A DNA stretch of 64,000 nucleotides. Source: Bdellovibrio reynosensis (GTDB lineage: Bacteria; Bdellovibrionota; Bdellovibrionia; Bdellovibrionales; Bdellovibrionaceae). The notes below the pieces were generated by a model, which saw only the letters and a list, made by a program, of their open reading frames with translations, made no database searches and was not told the DNA's origin. The position numbers were made by a program, and so were the translations under genes. This document shows, piece after piece, positions 26,197 to 35,402 of the stretch. Position 1 is the stretch's first letter. Each line of letters starts with the position of its first letter. The DNA is taken from positions 2,666,001 to 2,730,000 of the forward strand of contig NZ_CP093442.1 of NCBI RefSeq assembly GCF_022814725.1, read 5' to 3'.

Positions 26197-27753
26197 TTAG
26201 CGCGCTAGTTTTCTTTTATCAAGGCCGTACTTTTCAACCTTCATGATAAGACCCGCGCGGCTGATACCCAACTCTTTAGCAAGTTTGGATTTGTTCCAAC
26301 CTGTGCGGCGAAGACCCTCGCGAATCATTTCGCGCTCTAGATCTTCAAGAGCATCTTTTAACTTACCGTGCAAACGAGAACCTTGAACTTTATTTTTCTC
26401 GCCAGCTTCCAAAACTTTCGGAGAAAGCAATTCAGCCATCAACTTAGTTTCGTCACCAGAAAGTACACAAAGTCTTTCGATTTCATTTTGCAATTCACGC
26501 ACGTTACCTGGCCATGGATAATCATAAAGCTTTTCTAAAGCACGCTTCATGATTTGGCGTTTTGGTCCACCTTGTTGGTCGTGGATTTTTGCCAAGAAGA
26601 AATCCACTAGGAAAGGGATATCTTCTTTTCTTTCACGAAGAGGTGGAACGCGGATGTTAATAACGTTTAAGCGATAGTACAAGTCTTCACGGAATGTACC
26701 TTGCTCAACCATTTCTTTTAAGTTTCTATTTGTTGCCGCTACGATACGAACATCTACTTTTCTAGATTCAGTCGCACCTACTGGCATGAAAGTTCCTTCT
26801 TGCAATACGCGAAGAAGCTTAACTTGCATTTGTGGTGAAGTATCACCGATTTCATCTAGGAAGAATGTACCTTTATCTGCCATCTCGAAAAGACCTTTTT
26901 TATCTTTAAGAGCGCCAGTGAAAGATCCTTTAACGTGACCGAATAATTCTGATTCCAATAAGTTGTCATTGAAGGCAGAACAGTTTTGAATCACGAAAGG
27001 TTTGTCTTTGCGGTGTGAGTTATAGTGGATCGATTTCGCGATCAACTCTTTACCTGTACCGTTTTCACCTTGTACCAGAACTGTTGAATCTGCACCCTTG
27101 ATTTTATCCATCAAAGCATACAATGACTGCATTGGTTTAGATTTACCGATCATGTTGTCGTATTTAAATCTGTTACCAAGCTCTTTATTCAGTTCTTTGA
27201 TTCGATCTTCACGGGAACTGATCTCTAAGTGAAGAGTCACGATTTCTTGAGCAACAAGTTCACAAAGTTCACCAAAGTGAGCGCGCTCTTGGTCATCAAG
27301 GAATTTCAATTTGCCTAGGCATTTTTCAATCACTTCGCCAGACATGCCGAAAGCAGCTAAACGCTCGCGAATTTCGGTTAAACGAGAAGTGAAGTTAGAG
27401 TCGCGGAAAAAACCCATTGCTACAACAGTACCAACGCAGTCATTTTCAATCATGATAGGGAATACACCCACATCAAACCCAACCATGTCCCATTTGCGTA
27501 AAGAGAAACGATTTTGAGATGTGCGAAGATCATCCAAAGATTTAGTTACAAGTTCAGCGATGCTTGCTTGCCCAGCTTCTTTTCTAACCAAAGCATTGAT
27601 TGCTGGATTACTAAAAGTCACTTTGTCAGAGTCGTAGCCTTTTAAAGCACCACGCTCATCTGTAAAGACAACGTCAATGTTCCACCACGCGCTGAGAATC
27701 TGTTTGAGCTTGTTGATGACATGTATATGTTCAAACTCATCCCAATTAATCAT
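26197..27753 (-). CDS. Sigma-54-dependent transcriptional activator
   Basis: A 518-residue enhancer-binding protein. The N-terminal 175 residues form a sensory domain, GAF- or PocR-like by its pattern (WWNIDVVFTDERGAL ... CVGTVVAMGFF), not a receiver. A helical linker follows. The AAA domain carries Walker A GENGTGKE at 229-236, GSFTGA at 276-281 and Walker B FLDEIGD around 298-304. The C-terminal Fis-type HTH is GWNKSKLAKELGISRAGLIMKVEKYGL. The sigma-54-contacting loop is GSFTGA rather than GAFTGA. The ATG at 27751-27753 has an AGGAC site; a longer reading to 27861 adds only non-conserved residues. Terminated at 26123-26149. Confidence 0.95.
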   Translation of the reverse strand: MINWDEFEHIHVINKLKQILSAWWNIDVVFTDERGALKGYDSDKVTFSNPAINALVRKEAGQASIAELVTKSLDDLRTSQNRFSLRKWDMVGFDVGVFPIMIENDCVGTVVAMGFFRDSNFTSRLTEIRERLAAFGMSGEVIEKCLGKLKFLDDQERAHFGELCELVAQEIVTLHLEISSREDRIKELNKELGNRFKYDNMIGKSKPMQSLYALMDKIKGADSTVLVQGENGTGKELIAKSIHYNSHRKDKPFVIQNCSAFNDNLLESELFGHVKGSFTGALKDKKGLFEMADKGTFFLDEIGDTSPQMQVKLLRVLQEGTFMPVGATESRKVDVRIVAATNRNLKEMVEQGTFREDLYYRLNVINIRVPPLRERKEDIPFLVDFFLAKIHDQQGGPKRQIMKRALEKLYDYPWPGNVRELQNEIERLCVLSGDETKLMAELLSPKVLEAGEKNKVQGSRLHGKLKDALEDLEREMIREGLRRTGWNKSKLAKELGISRAGLIMKVEKYGLDKRKLAR

Positions 27754-27823
27754 AAGTCCTGTCCTTTCAGTTGACGTAAAAAAAGTGTCGATAGTTTTAT
27801 CGTCAAGAAAGTAGACGAACTTT

Positions 27824-27841
27824 AGAAGACTGTCTAAAAAA
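27824..27841 (-). promoter_or_regulatory. Repeated 18-nt element upstream of sigma-54 activator
   Basis: AGAAGACTGTCTAAAAAA (plus-strand reading), identical to 39398-39415, contains the palindrome AGAC-T-GTCT. It lies 71-88 bp before the activator ATG. Two direct copies of TCAGTCTGAT (27877-27886 and 27915-27924) are further upstream. Likely a shared operator or promoter element; its regulator is unknown. Confidence 0.55.
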
Positions 27842-27968
27842 CATGCAAACCTAGACCTCACTTCTAGATTTGTGTCTCAGTCTGATTCAAAAGTTTGGTG
27901 ATTTGCGTGTTATTTCAGTCTGATGGCTAAAGCCGAATGTCTAGCCAGTAGTCTTTTAGAATTCAGGT

Positions 27969-29687
27969 TTAGGTGTGCTGTAAACTGTGAAAACGGAAGT
28001 ATTCACCTTGTTGGGAAAGCAAGTTTTGATGGCTGCCAACCTCAACAATCTGTCCGTTTTTAAGAACAACAATTTTGTCTGCCTTTTGAATTGTCGATAA
28101 ACGGTGAGCGATGACTAAGGCTGTACGGCCTTCCATTAAATGATCTAGACCTTTTTGTACTTCGATCTCGCTTGCGGTGTCTAAAGCACTTGTAGCTTCA
28201 TCTAAAATAAGTAGGGGTGCATCTTTAAACATGGCGCGAGCAATACTGATACGCTGCTTTTCACCACCAGAAAGAAGACTTCCACGATCGCCAACTTTAC
28301 TTTCGTAGCCCTGAGGCATCTTCATAATAAAGTCGTGGGCATTAGCTAATTTGGCCATGGCCATGATTTGCGCGCGATCTCTGGTGTAGTCGCCTGCCCA
28401 GATGTTCTTTTCAATGCTGTCACTAAATAGAAAGACATCTTGGGTCACTAAAGCGACGTTGCGACGTAAATCCTTTAAGTTGATGTCTAGGATATTAACG
28501 TCATCAATTAGGATTTCCCCAGAAGTCGCATCAAAGAAGCGCTCAAGTAAATTGACGATGGTTGATTTTCCACTCCCGCTAGCGCCCACCAAGGCCACGA
28601 CTTCACCGCGATTGATGGTCAGATTGATGTTTTTAAGAATCATATCCTTACCGTATGTGAAGCTCACATCGCGGTAAGTGATTTTTTTCCAGTCTTTAGG
28701 AAATGGAAGATTCTTAGGACTTTCTGGCACTTCAGAGGGATCTTCGATGATCGAAAAAATTCTTTGCGCAGAAATTACTACCTCTTGAATTCGCACATAG
28801 GCTTCCTGGAAGCGCTTAATAGGCTGATTCAACATAAGTAGTGAGGTGATAAATCCAATAAACGTACCAGGAGTCGCTTTGCCGGCTGCTACTTGATAGC
28901 TTGTATATAAAAGGGCCGTCATTACAATGGCTGTAGCAATGAACTCAGTCGCAGGTCCTGCGGCTTCTTGGCGCTTATAAATGGTCTTACGAATGCCAAG
29001 ATACTTATCAGAATCGCGGGTAAGACGATCCGCCATATCTTTTTCAAGATTGAAAGACTGGATAATGCGAACCCCATCTAAACTTTCTTTGATTGTAGAG
29101 GTCATGTATTCCATAGAGTCACGCTCTTGAGGAATATATTTGCGCATGCTGCGGGAAATGTTTTTTAAAATTGCACCAACTATTGGAACCATGATCATCG
29201 TTGCTAATGTCAGCTTCCAGTCGATGTAAAAAAGATTTCCTAATAGAAAGATAAGCAAGAGTGGATGAAGAAAAATATCCGCAACGACACGCAATCCATC
29301 TTGAATTATTCGCATGTCATTTAGGATGCGGCTAATAAGACCACCGGAGCCTGCGGCATAATTATTATGAAAAGAAAGATTTAAGCGCATGAACTTTTGC
29401 TGCAGTTTCTGACGAAGACCTTGCACTACACATTCAGCCACGTAGTTCATTAGATAAATGTGGTAATAACGAGTCACCGCAGTAATCAAAGCTAAAAGCA
29501 TAGCCAGGGGAACAAGCATCATGATGTCGTCATGTTTTGCTGCTGACAGGGCATCGAACAATGACTTGGTCATTAGAGCAATTCGCGCTGAAGCTAAAGC
29601 ATAGATCACGCCCGTAATGGCGATGATCGTGATTGTCTTTTTATATGGTTTTAGTTCCGCTGCGAGCTTTTTAATTTCAACTAACAT
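27969..29687 (-). CDS. ABC exporter, permease fused to ATPase (MsbA-like)
   Basis: A 572-residue half-transporter. Residues 1-310 hold about six transmembrane helices (for example IAITGVIYALASARI, PLLLIFLLGNLFYI). The nucleotide-binding domain has Walker A GASGSGKST, the Q-loop QDVFLF, signature LSGGEKQRISIARA, Walker B LLILDEATSALD and an H-loop IAHRLST. It should act as a homodimer in the inner membrane; MsbA-type lipid A or phospholipid flipping is the nearest family role, but a drug or peptide exporter is not excluded. It follows uvrA by 12 bp. Confidence 0.9.
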   Translation of the reverse strand: MLVEIKKLAAELKPYKKTITIIAITGVIYALASARIALMTKSLFDALSAAKHDDIMMLVPLAMLLALITAVTRYYHIYLMNYVAECVVQGLRQKLQQKFMRLNLSFHNNYAAGSGGLISRILNDMRIIQDGLRVVADIFLHPLLLIFLLGNLFYIDWKLTLATMIMVPIVGAILKNISRSMRKYIPQERDSMEYMTSTIKESLDGVRIIQSFNLEKDMADRLTRDSDKYLGIRKTIYKRQEAAGPATEFIATAIVMTALLYTSYQVAAGKATPGTFIGFITSLLMLNQPIKRFQEAYVRIQEVVISAQRIFSIIEDPSEVPESPKNLPFPKDWKKITYRDVSFTYGKDMILKNINLTINRGEVVALVGASGSGKSTIVNLLERFFDATSGEILIDDVNILDINLKDLRRNVALVTQDVFLFSDSIEKNIWAGDYTRDRAQIMAMAKLANAHDFIMKMPQGYESKVGDRGSLLSGGEKQRISIARAMFKDAPLLILDEATSALDTASEIEVQKGLDHLMEGRTALVIAHRLSTIQKADKIVVLKNGQIVEVGSHQNLLSQQGEYFRFHSLQHT

Positions 29688-29699
29688 TTTAATTCCACG

Positions 29700-32654
29700 T
29701 TAAGCGCCATGACTGTCGATGTAGCGCTTTAAATACTGTCCGGTCAGACTCTTTTTGACCTTCATTACGTCTTCTGGAGAGCCTTGTGCCACGATGTTTC
29801 CGCCTTTTTTACCTGCTTCAGGGCCGAGGTCAATCACATAATCAGAACCGCGAATCACGTCTAAATTGTGTTCCACAACCACCACACTGCCGCCAGTTTC
29901 AATAAGCTTGCTTAAAACCTTCATAAGCAAGTCTACCTCGCGGAAATGAAGTCCGGTTGTAGGCTCATCTAGGATATACAAAGTCGACTTTTGCTGAACT
30001 TGGGATAGCTCTTTGGCGATTTTAAGGCGCTGAGACTCTCCACCGCTTAAAGAGTTCGCTGGTTGACCCAGTTGCAGGTAATCTAATCCCACCTCTTTAA
30101 GAACGCTTAAAGGCTTACGGATGTTCGGGTGAGCCACAAAGAAATTCATGGCTTCATTCACAGTCATCGAAAGAATCTGGTGAATATTTTTATCTTTATA
30201 CTGAATTTCTAAGATCTCTGGACGGTATTTTTTACTGTCACAGACGTCACAGGGGATAACAACGTTATCCATGAACTGCATATCGATTTCTTCGTAACCG
30301 GTGCCTTTACAAGCGGGACAGCGACCACCATCGACGTTCAAGCTGAAAGTGCCTGGAGTATAACCACGGGTCTGTGCTTCAGGCGTCGTCGCCATGATCG
30401 TACGAATTGCATCAAAAGCTTTAAGGTAAGTGATCGGAGAGCTGCGTGCTGATTTACCAATCGGAGATTGATCGATAAGCAACACGTTTTTAATATGCTC
30501 GACACCTTCCAACGCGGCATATTCTTGCGCTGGCATATATTCAATATCTAAAGCTCGAGCCAAAGCTGGATAAAGAGTTTTAGAAATCAAGGTAGACTTA
30601 CCTGATCCACTGACGCCGGTCACAGTTACTAACCGATTTAATGGAATCACAACATCTAGGTTTTTTAGGTTGTGGCCTTTTGCACCTTTAAGCTCAAGTT
30701 TGATCTTATAACTTTCCACATCTACAGGTCTGCTGACTCGCAAGGGTGCAAAGTTTTTGGAAGGCTTTAAGTACGGTACGGTGATGGATTTTTCGTAGTT
30801 ATAGAATTTCTCTGTAGATCCTGCATAAACAACTTCACCACCAAGATAACCAGAGCCTGGGCCCATTTCGATGATGTGTTCACTAGATTTGATAACGTCA
30901 TGGTCATGTTCAACAATGACAAGCGTGTTCCCAAGTTCTTTAAGGTCTTTAAGAATTGAAATCAGGCGATCATTATCGCGAGGATGTAAACCCACTGTTG
31001 GTTCATCAAGAACGTAAAGAGCTTGGGATAGTCCCATGCCCAACTGATTAGCTAAAATCAAACGCTGGTATTCACCACCAGATAAAGTTCTTGTTTCACG
31101 ATTAAGTGAAAGATAATGAACCCCAACGCGCATTAAAAACTCTAAGCGGGAACGAATCTGCTTTAACACTTCGCCTGCTACTTCTTGCTGATGGGGAGTA
31201 ACTTCAAGCTTTTGGAAGAACTGGCAAAGTTCTTCTACGGTCACATTTGAAAGATCATTGATGTTGGAACTATTAATTAAAACATTATTCGCTTCAGTGC
31301 GAAGTCGTGCTCCCTTACATGTAGGACATAAGAAAGGACTGCGAAAGCGAGAAATGAAGACTCGCACGTGCATCTTGTATTTGATTTGATCTAAATATTC
31401 AAACAAACCACGAACGCCGAAGAATTCTTTATCACCATTCCAAATAACATCGCGTTGGGATTTTAATAAATCCTTCCATGGTGTGTGCGTATCAATCTTC
31501 GCTTTTTTACAGTAAGCCAGAAGCTGCTTTTTTTCATGAGCTGCACTTGGCATCCAAAACGGAGACAAGGCACCTTGGGCGATACTGAGATTAGAATTTG
31601 GAACTACTTTGGCTTCATCGATATCCAAAATATTTCCAAAGCCTTTACAAGTGCCACAAGCACCGATTGGTGAATTAAAGCTAAATAGGCGAGAGGTGAG
31701 CGGTGGTGGAGTGTACCCACAAGCAGGGCACGAACTTTCTTCGCTTAACTGTAAACGTTGACCTTCTGTCGTTAGAACAGTGGCTTTTCGTGTGATGATA
31801 TTCGTGTTGTACTTGATACTTGCTTCATAAGCTTGAGTCATAGAGTCGGCGATACGACCTCTTTCATCCTCATTAAAGCTCATACGATCAATAACTAAAT
31901 AGAAAGTTTCTTTCGGTAAGCCTTTTTTAATCGCAGCCGCATCACCGATTTCTAAAACGGTGCCCATTTCTTCTTGAGTGATTCCACCTTTGGCTACAAC
32001 TTCTGGTACAGATTCAACTAAAGGCTCTTCTTTTTTCGCAGCTTTTTTAGCTGTCTTCTTGGTGGCAGCTTTAGCCGTTGTCTTTACGACTGCTTTAGTT
32101 GGATCCACTTTCGGAACGTAGATGCGCAAGTACCCATCCTGCAAAAGCAAAGAGTGAAGTTTCTTAGCTTGAGCAACGCGGCCTTCTTCAGAAATCTCTA
32201 CAAGAATGTATCCACGCTTACCGTTAAAGCTTTTTATCACTTTATCAGTGGCTTCTGTGACACTTTCTTTTTCAGTCGGTAGGTGATGAGTCGGGCAGTA
32301 GGACTTACCGATTTTTTCAAAAAGCAAACGAAGATAATCGATAATTTCGGTCGTAGTACCAACCGTTGAACGGGAACTTTTAATAGTATTTTTTTGTTCG
32401 ATCGAAATTGCCGGAGGGATATTACTAATTCCTTCGATATCCGGCTTAGGTGCTTTATTTAAAAATTGTCGCGCATAGTTCGACATACTTTCAATAAAGC
32501 GGCGCTGACCTTCGGCAAAAAGAGTTTCAAAAGCCAGCGAAGACTTTCCTGAACCACTGGGACCACAAATAACCGTCATAGATCCAACGGGTATCTTGAC
32601 CTCAATGTTCTTCAGATTGTTTTGTTTCACCCCCCAGAGGTGAATATCTTTCAT
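29700..32654 (-). CDS. uvrA: Excinuclease ABC subunit A
   Basis: The damage-recognition ATPase of nucleotide excision repair, 984 residues. Walker A GPSGSGKSS begins at residue 31; a second ATPase carries GVSGSGKSTL. The signatures LSGGEYQRL and LSGGESQRL, the Walker B LYVLDEPTVGLHPRDN, and zinc modules CPACG ... CGTCKG and CPACKG ... CDVCD are all intact. Odd: residues about 187-209 form a Lys/Ala-rich histone-tail-like stretch (KAATKKTAKKAAKKEE) inside the protein-interaction insertion, making it longer than typical UvrA (about 940). It overlaps the PBP1A stop by 4 bp and is followed by the ABC exporter. Confidence 0.96.
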   Translation of the reverse strand: MKDIHLWGVKQNNLKNIEVKIPVGSMTVICGPSGSGKSSLAFETLFAEGQRRFIESMSNYARQFLNKAPKPDIEGISNIPPAISIEQKNTIKSSRSTVGTTTEIIDYLRLLFEKIGKSYCPTHHLPTEKESVTEATDKVIKSFNGKRGYILVEISEEGRVAQAKKLHSLLLQDGYLRIYVPKVDPTKAVVKTTAKAATKKTAKKAAKKEEPLVESVPEVVAKGGITQEEMGTVLEIGDAAAIKKGLPKETFYLVIDRMSFNEDERGRIADSMTQAYEASIKYNTNIITRKATVLTTEGQRLQLSEESSCPACGYTPPPLTSRLFSFNSPIGACGTCKGFGNILDIDEAKVVPNSNLSIAQGALSPFWMPSAAHEKKQLLAYCKKAKIDTHTPWKDLLKSQRDVIWNGDKEFFGVRGLFEYLDQIKYKMHVRVFISRFRSPFLCPTCKGARLRTEANNVLINSSNINDLSNVTVEELCQFFQKLEVTPHQQEVAGEVLKQIRSRLEFLMRVGVHYLSLNRETRTLSGGEYQRLILANQLGMGLSQALYVLDEPTVGLHPRDNDRLISILKDLKELGNTLVIVEHDHDVIKSSEHIIEMGPGSGYLGGEVVYAGSTEKFYNYEKSITVPYLKPSKNFAPLRVSRPVDVESYKIKLELKGAKGHNLKNLDVVIPLNRLVTVTGVSGSGKSTLISKTLYPALARALDIEYMPAQEYAALEGVEHIKNVLLIDQSPIGKSARSSPITYLKAFDAIRTIMATTPEAQTRGYTPGTFSLNVDGGRCPACKGTGYEEIDMQFMDNVVIPCDVCDSKKYRPEILEIQYKDKNIHQILSMTVNEAMNFFVAHPNIRKPLSVLKEVGLDYLQLGQPANSLSGGESQRLKIAKELSQVQQKSTLYILDEPTTGLHFREVDLLMKVLSKLIETGGSVVVVEHNLDVIRGSDYVIDLGPEAGKKGGNIVAQGSPEDVMKVKKSLTGQYLKRYIDSHGA

Positions 32655-35320
32655 TCAGAGAGATCCTGTTTGTAAAAGTCTGTTGTTTCTTCAGCTTTAC
32701 TGGCAGCAGCTGTCGGCTCAGTTCCTTCAACGAAGGCCTGACGAACAATTTTTTTCGTCGAAGCAGAAGCAAGCTTTCCAGTTTCACTATCAATATTAGC
32801 AAAGACAATACCTTCAGGAACAGGGAAAGTCATCTGCGGAAGACCTTCATGGGCAGCTTTCATGTAATCTACCCAAATTGGTAAAGCAGCTCGACCACCG
32901 ACCTCGCCTTTTCCAATACTTTTTTCTTTGTCAAAACCCACCCAGACACCTGTAGCAATTTGTGGGCTATAGCCGATGAACCATGCGTCATAGTAGTTGT
33001 TGGTCGTTCCGGTTTTCCCTGCTACTTCGCGGCCCAAAGCGCGCGCTCTGCCAGCGGTACCGCCCGGATCATCAATGACGCCTTTTAAAAGTGTCGTCAT
33101 CACATAAGCAGTCGATGGACGAATAAGCTGATCAGCACTTTCAAAGAAAATACTTTGATCAATCTTCATGTGTTTTTGGTCTACGCTCTTTTGCTCTTCA
33201 ACCTTCGCTGGATCTTTAATTGATTCAAGGTAAGCTTTCCGGCGCTGTTCAAATTCGTCGTTCACAGGGCGAATTTCTTTTTCAAAGCGTTGATCTAGGC
33301 TGATCGTAGAAAGTAAATCCTTTCCCGCAGCATCTTCCACTTTATGAATTAGCATCGGAGAAATTCTTTTACCTAAACGGCCGAATTCAGAGAAAACTTT
33401 TGTCATCTCATATAAAGTCACGCTGCTAGAACCTAATGCCAACGTAAAATCAGGGTTCATGGGGCTATAAATTCCAAGGCGCTTTGCATATTCCATGGCC
33501 CAAGGAACACCCACGTCCTCGATGATTTTCACCGTTGGAATGTTCAATGATTTAATCAAGGCATTGCGGAATAAGATATCTCCACCAAAGCTCTTAGAGT
33601 GATTTGCTGGCTTCCAAACTTTTGGGTCACCTTGGCCTTCAGCATCGTCAGCGTTTCCACCCTCTTCATAAACGATTGGAGCGTCCATAATAGGAGTTGC
33701 TGGTGAATAGCCTTTTTCTAAAGCTGAAGCATACACAATGGCTTTAAATGAAGAGCCTGTTTGACGGGGAGCTTGAATCGCGCGGTTGAACTCACTTTTC
33801 GCAAAGTTTGATCCGCCCACCATGGCAACAACGTCTTGGGTTTGTTGATCAAAAGAAATTAAAGCACCTTCAACCAACGGTTCCTGATCAAGTTCCAGGG
33901 CAAGATGTTTTTGGAAGTCAGGCAATCCTTCAAATTTCTTTTTAGAGTTCTGCAAACGAGTTGAAGCAAAAGTGTCAGCAACAACTTTTACCAAAATCAC
34001 GTCGCCTTTTTTTAAAGCTTCAGATGGTTTTTTAATAACTGCAAAATCATACCGCGTTTCAGTGTCAGGCTTTCTTGCCCAGGTCATAGTTTCAATATCA
34101 ATAAGACCTTTTGTTTCAGGCAAAGTAACATGAACTAATCCCAGAGTATCATCTACTTTTTCAACCACACCTTGAACTGTGTCTTTAAGTTTGATGTACG
34201 GAGGAAGTAAAGGATGCTCTTTTAAAGTCTTCGCATCTTTTTGCGGAACGATTTCAGCGAATTTACCATCAGGCAAAATGGTTCTCTCTGACGTGAATTC
34301 GGAAATCAATTTTTTGCGATTTTCTTTTAAGAACTCTTCAACATCATCAAAGTCAGTTAAGTTTTTAAGTGGACCGCGGTATCCCTGGCGTTTATCCAAA
34401 GATTTTAAACCTGCTAGCACAGATTCTTGCGCTGCCAACTGTTTTTTAAGATCAAGGCTTGTGTGAATCTTTAAGCCTTTATCTAAGACCATGTCTTCGC
34501 CCAACTGTTCAACCAGCAACTGACGAACAGTTTCTAAGAAGAACGGCGCGTACTCTTCATAATTTTCACGAACATAAACTTTAACCGGTTCTTGAATGGC
34601 TTTTTCCGCTTCGTCTTTTGTGATTGAACCAACTTCAGCCATGCGGCGAAGAACGTAGATCTGACGTTCTTTAGCGCGAAGCGGATTTGAAACAGGGCTA
34701 TAACGGCTTGGCGCTTGCGGAAGACCTGCAAGGATCGCCATTTCCGGAATGGTTAGCTGATTCACTGTTTTGTGATAGTAAGTTTGGGCCGCTTGCTCGA
34801 CACCATAGGCCCCTTGCCCGAAGTAAATTTGATTTAAGTAAAGAAACAAAATGTCTTCTTTACTTAAGTTTTTTTCCATTTCAATCGCAAGCAAGATGTC
34901 GCGGACTTTACGGGTCAGCGTTTTTTCAGAAGATAAAAGCAAGGTCTTAGCAACCTGCTGCGTGATCGTCGATCCCCCTTGAACAGAACGGCCGGCACGC
35001 AAGTTTGCTAACGTAGCACGCATGATGGCCTGAAGATTAATGCCTTTATGTTCAAAGAACTGGTCGTCTTCGGCAGCCAAAAAAGCATTTACTAGATTTT
35101 TTGGAATCTTATCGTAAGGGACAAGAGTTCTACGTTCGCGAAAGAATTCACCAATTTTTTTACCATGACGATCATAGACTGAGCTTACTAAAAGCGGTTC
35201 ATAGTCTTTAACAGTAATTAATTGAGGAAGACCAGCTTGAACAGACTTTACAATTAGATAAACGGACAGGATGCCAATAAGGCCGAGGGCGACAATAAAC
35301 AGGGCGATTTTTTTAAACAC
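32651..35320 (-). CDS. Class A penicillin-binding protein 1A
   Basis: A bifunctional peptidoglycan synthase, 889 residues. An N-terminal transmembrane anchor (about 3-25, KKIALFIVALGLIGILSVYLIV) is followed by the GT51 glycosyltransferase with E84 in AAEDDQFFEHKG and GGSTITQQVAK. An OB-like insert comes next. The transpeptidase has SSFK at 523-526, SLN and KTGTT. The start is GTG at 35318-35320, with AAAGGAG 8 nt before it; a longer ATG reading adds 21 residues that would put polar sequence before the anchor. It heads the unit PBP1A - uvrA - ABC exporter. Makes glycan strands and cross-links in the periplasm. Confidence 0.95.
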   Translation of the reverse strand: MFKKIALFIVALGLIGILSVYLIVKSVQAGLPQLITVKDYEPLLVSSVYDRHGKKIGEFFRERRTLVPYDKIPKNLVNAFLAAEDDQFFEHKGINLQAIMRATLANLRAGRSVQGGSTITQQVAKTLLLSSEKTLTRKVRDILLAIEMEKNLSKEDILFLYLNQIYFGQGAYGVEQAAQTYYHKTVNQLTIPEMAILAGLPQAPSRYSPVSNPLRAKERQIYVLRRMAEVGSITKDEAEKAIQEPVKVYVRENYEEYAPFFLETVRQLLVEQLGEDMVLDKGLKIHTSLDLKKQLAAQESVLAGLKSLDKRQGYRGPLKNLTDFDDVEEFLKENRKKLISEFTSERTILPDGKFAEIVPQKDAKTLKEHPLLPPYIKLKDTVQGVVEKVDDTLGLVHVTLPETKGLIDIETMTWARKPDTETRYDFAVIKKPSEALKKGDVILVKVVADTFASTRLQNSKKKFEGLPDFQKHLALELDQEPLVEGALISFDQQTQDVVAMVGGSNFAKSEFNRAIQAPRQTGSSFKAIVYASALEKGYSPATPIMDAPIVYEEGGNADDAEGQGDPKVWKPANHSKSFGGDILFRNALIKSLNIPTVKIIEDVGVPWAMEYAKRLGIYSPMNPDFTLALGSSSVTLYEMTKVFSEFGRLGKRISPMLIHKVEDAAGKDLLSTISLDQRFEKEIRPVNDEFEQRRKAYLESIKDPAKVEEQKSVDQKHMKIDQSIFFESADQLIRPSTAYVMTTLLKGVIDDPGGTAGRARALGREVAGKTGTTNNYYDAWFIGYSPQIATGVWVGFDKEKSIGKGEVGGRAALPIWVDYMKAAHEGLPQMTFPVPEGIVFANIDSETGKLASASTKKIVRQAFVEGTEPTAAASKAEETTDFYKQDLSE

Positions 35321-35402
35321 TTCGGGGGCTCCTTTAGGAAGGCCCCCAGTGTAGCAGTGACAAAGATGAGGGTCTAGGGACACTGGTCCGAAGACTGGGT
35401 GC

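Noticed and set aside
35346-35386. Inverted repeat CCAGTGT/ACACTGG between PBP1A and the coiled-coil gene
   Set aside because: 7-bp arms, 27-nt loop, no T-tract; not convincing as a terminator or operator.
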